Shown piece by piece: positions 13,302 to 14,246 of a DNA stretch of 14,246 nt (the stretch's first letter is position 1; each line of letters opens with the position of its first letter). Source of the DNA: Elusimicrobiota bacterium (lineage in GTDB: Bacteria > Elusimicrobiota > Endomicrobiia > Endomicrobiales > Endomicrobiaceae); contig JAITCX010000038.1 in assembly GCA_031282945.1 (NCBI GenBank), positions 1-14,246 of the forward strand, given 5' to 3'. Position numbers and translations under genes: made by a program. Below the pieces are notes generated by a model. It did no database searches. It was not told the origin of the DNA and worked only from the letters and a program-made list of their open reading frames with translations.

Positions 13302-14246
13302 TTAATTGTTTTGCGGATCTTTCCAAGGATAAAAAATGCTTTCATCCTCATTTGCCGGACGGCTTACAGGTTTATTGAGTTTTAAATTAAATGTAAATAA
13401 AGTTTCATGGGTATAACCTTGATATAAGTCGCGGCGCACCCGCCAAGTAAAACCAAGATTGTAACAGTGCAGGTCGCGGTAAATATAAAATTGATGTTCG
13501 TTTATGCCAAAATGTTGATTGTTAAAATCCGAGGTGGTTTTCATGTCATAATCTATACGCCATTTTGGACTTGCCCAAAAAGAAAACCCAAAAGAATTGT
13601 CTATTTCATTAGGTCTATAATATTGATAAAACACACCTACCTTTAAATGCGTTCCCCCCGCCTGCCCAATAATTATTTCTGATTGCAAACCTTGAAATTT
13701 TGTGTCAGGTTCAAAAGCCTGAAGCTGCCTTATATAAATTGCAAGATTGTTAATAGGAGTCAATGTAAGTTCATTTTCTAAAGGCGATAAACGTACATGG
13801 CCTGTAGTTCTAAAATTTCGCAAATCATAAGAAATCACATTTCTCAAAACAGCAAAAGTATTTAAATAATAATAATTGGTAAATTCCACCCCGCCTTTAG
13901 TAAGCCCATAATCATCTCTGTTGGTGTCTATTTCCGTGGAATTATTGTCGGTTATAGCGGACGCCGAATAATTGAAATTCCAATTCATTTGGCGCGACAA
14001 ACGCAATCTGGCATTTAGACCGCCTGAATAATTTAAATACGCGGAATGCTGCTCAAGCCCTAAATCGTTTTTATCCTCAAAATCTCCGCCCGCTCCAAGC
14101 GAAGGCGTGAGGGTAATATTTTTTCCAACAGGAAGGCTCTTTTCTATTTTTTGCGAAAAACTGGCAATATTTTTAAAAAATAAATCGCCGTCCGGCGTAT
14201 AATGTTTTGCCAAATGCTGTAAATTGGAACTAAAGAAATTTGAAAT
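13302..14246 (-). CDS. LptD-like outer-membrane beta-barrel protein (C-terminal part; 5' end cut off)
   Basis: The frame is open from the window's right edge, so about 314 C-terminal residues are seen and the start lies outside; the TTG at 14213 is internal. The sequence is a succession of alternating polar and aromatic strands (for example YLNYSGGLNARLRLS, WNFNYSASA, LKVGVFYQYY, WRIDYDMKTT), separated by short turns and Asn/Asp-rich loops, with no long hydrophobic helix, i.e. an outer-membrane beta-barrel. The near-terminal block YIYRDLHCYNLGFTW strongly resembles the end of OstA/LptD proteins (RDLHCW.M.F.W), which place LPS in the outer membrane with LptE. After the last strand (TLFTFNLKL) there is a roughly 22-residue tail (PVSRPANEDES...DPQNN) rather than a terminal Phe. 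It is convergent with pgeF. Identity as LptD is likely but not certain without the N-terminal OstA domain. Confidence 0.65.
   Translation of the reverse strand: MSNFFSSNLQHLAKHYTPDGDLFFKNIASFSQKIEKSLPVGKNITLTPSLGAGGDFEDKNDLGLEQHSAYLNYSGGLNARLRLSRQMNWNFNYSASAITDNNSTEIDTNRDDYGLTKGGVEFTNYYYLNTFAVLRNVISYDLRNFRTTGHVRLSPLENELTLTPINNLAIYIRQLQAFEPDTKFQGLQSEIIIGQAGGTHLKVGVFYQYYRPNEIDNSFGFSFWASPKWRIDYDMKTTSDFNNQHFGINEHQFYIYRDLHCYNLGFTWRVRRDLYQGYTHETLFTFNLKLNKPVSRPANEDESIFYPWKDPQNN

Overview
The window carries a compact, AT-leaning bacterial chromosome segment. A cell-wall synthesis and division (dcw-type) cluster and an LptD-like outer-membrane beta-barrel point to a Gram-negative (diderm) bacterium. 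The combination of low GC, a divergent FtsZ and FtsA, and short intergenic spaces with GC-rich palindromes would fit Elusimicrobiota (Endomicrobia-like). That placement is only an impression from the protein sequences and is not proven here.

Left region (1-2571, minus strand): a housekeeping chain purA -> thyX -> extended short-chain dehydrogenase/epimerase (cut by the window edge). Both junctions are 4-base ATGA overlaps, so the three genes almost certainly form one translationally coupled operon. It joins AMP synthesis, flavin-dependent dTMP synthesis and a sugar-nucleotide- or reductase-type SDR.

Middle-left (2572-3369): about 800 bases without a convincing gene. They hold an array of four CTCTTT/AAAGAG hairpins and, next to it, a 212-base GC-rich composite palindrome (2833-3044) with long imperfect inverted arms enclosing two further hairpins. 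It looks like a small non-autonomous repeat element or a highly structured RNA.

Middle (3370-5495, minus strand): the least ordinary part. A two-gene module, an approximately 7-TM protein followed by an approximately 3-TM protein of 104 residues, is present twice in tandem (order of transcription A'-B'-A-B), together with its short leader. Proteins A and A' also contain an internal repeat. The module is very AT-rich and matches no family I recognise. It is the best candidate for something undescribed.

Right region (5632-13296, plus strand): queF, murC, murB, ddl, ftsQ, ftsA, ftsZ, pgeF, all closely spaced or overlapping. It has one clear promoter-like site, in front of queF. MurC, MurB and Ddl build the UDP-MurNAc-peptide precursors. 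FtsQ, FtsA and FtsZ form the divisome core and its membrane anchor. PgeF is the editing factor that corrects MurC amino-acid errors. murB has no ATG/GTG/TTG at its family-expected start: either an ATT codon inside the end of murC is used, or a -1 frameshift joins MurC to MurB. FtsA and FtsZ both show departures from otherwise conserved motifs.

Right edge (13302-14246, minus strand): the C-terminal part of an LptD-like outer-membrane protein, convergent with pgeF with only five bases between the stop codons.
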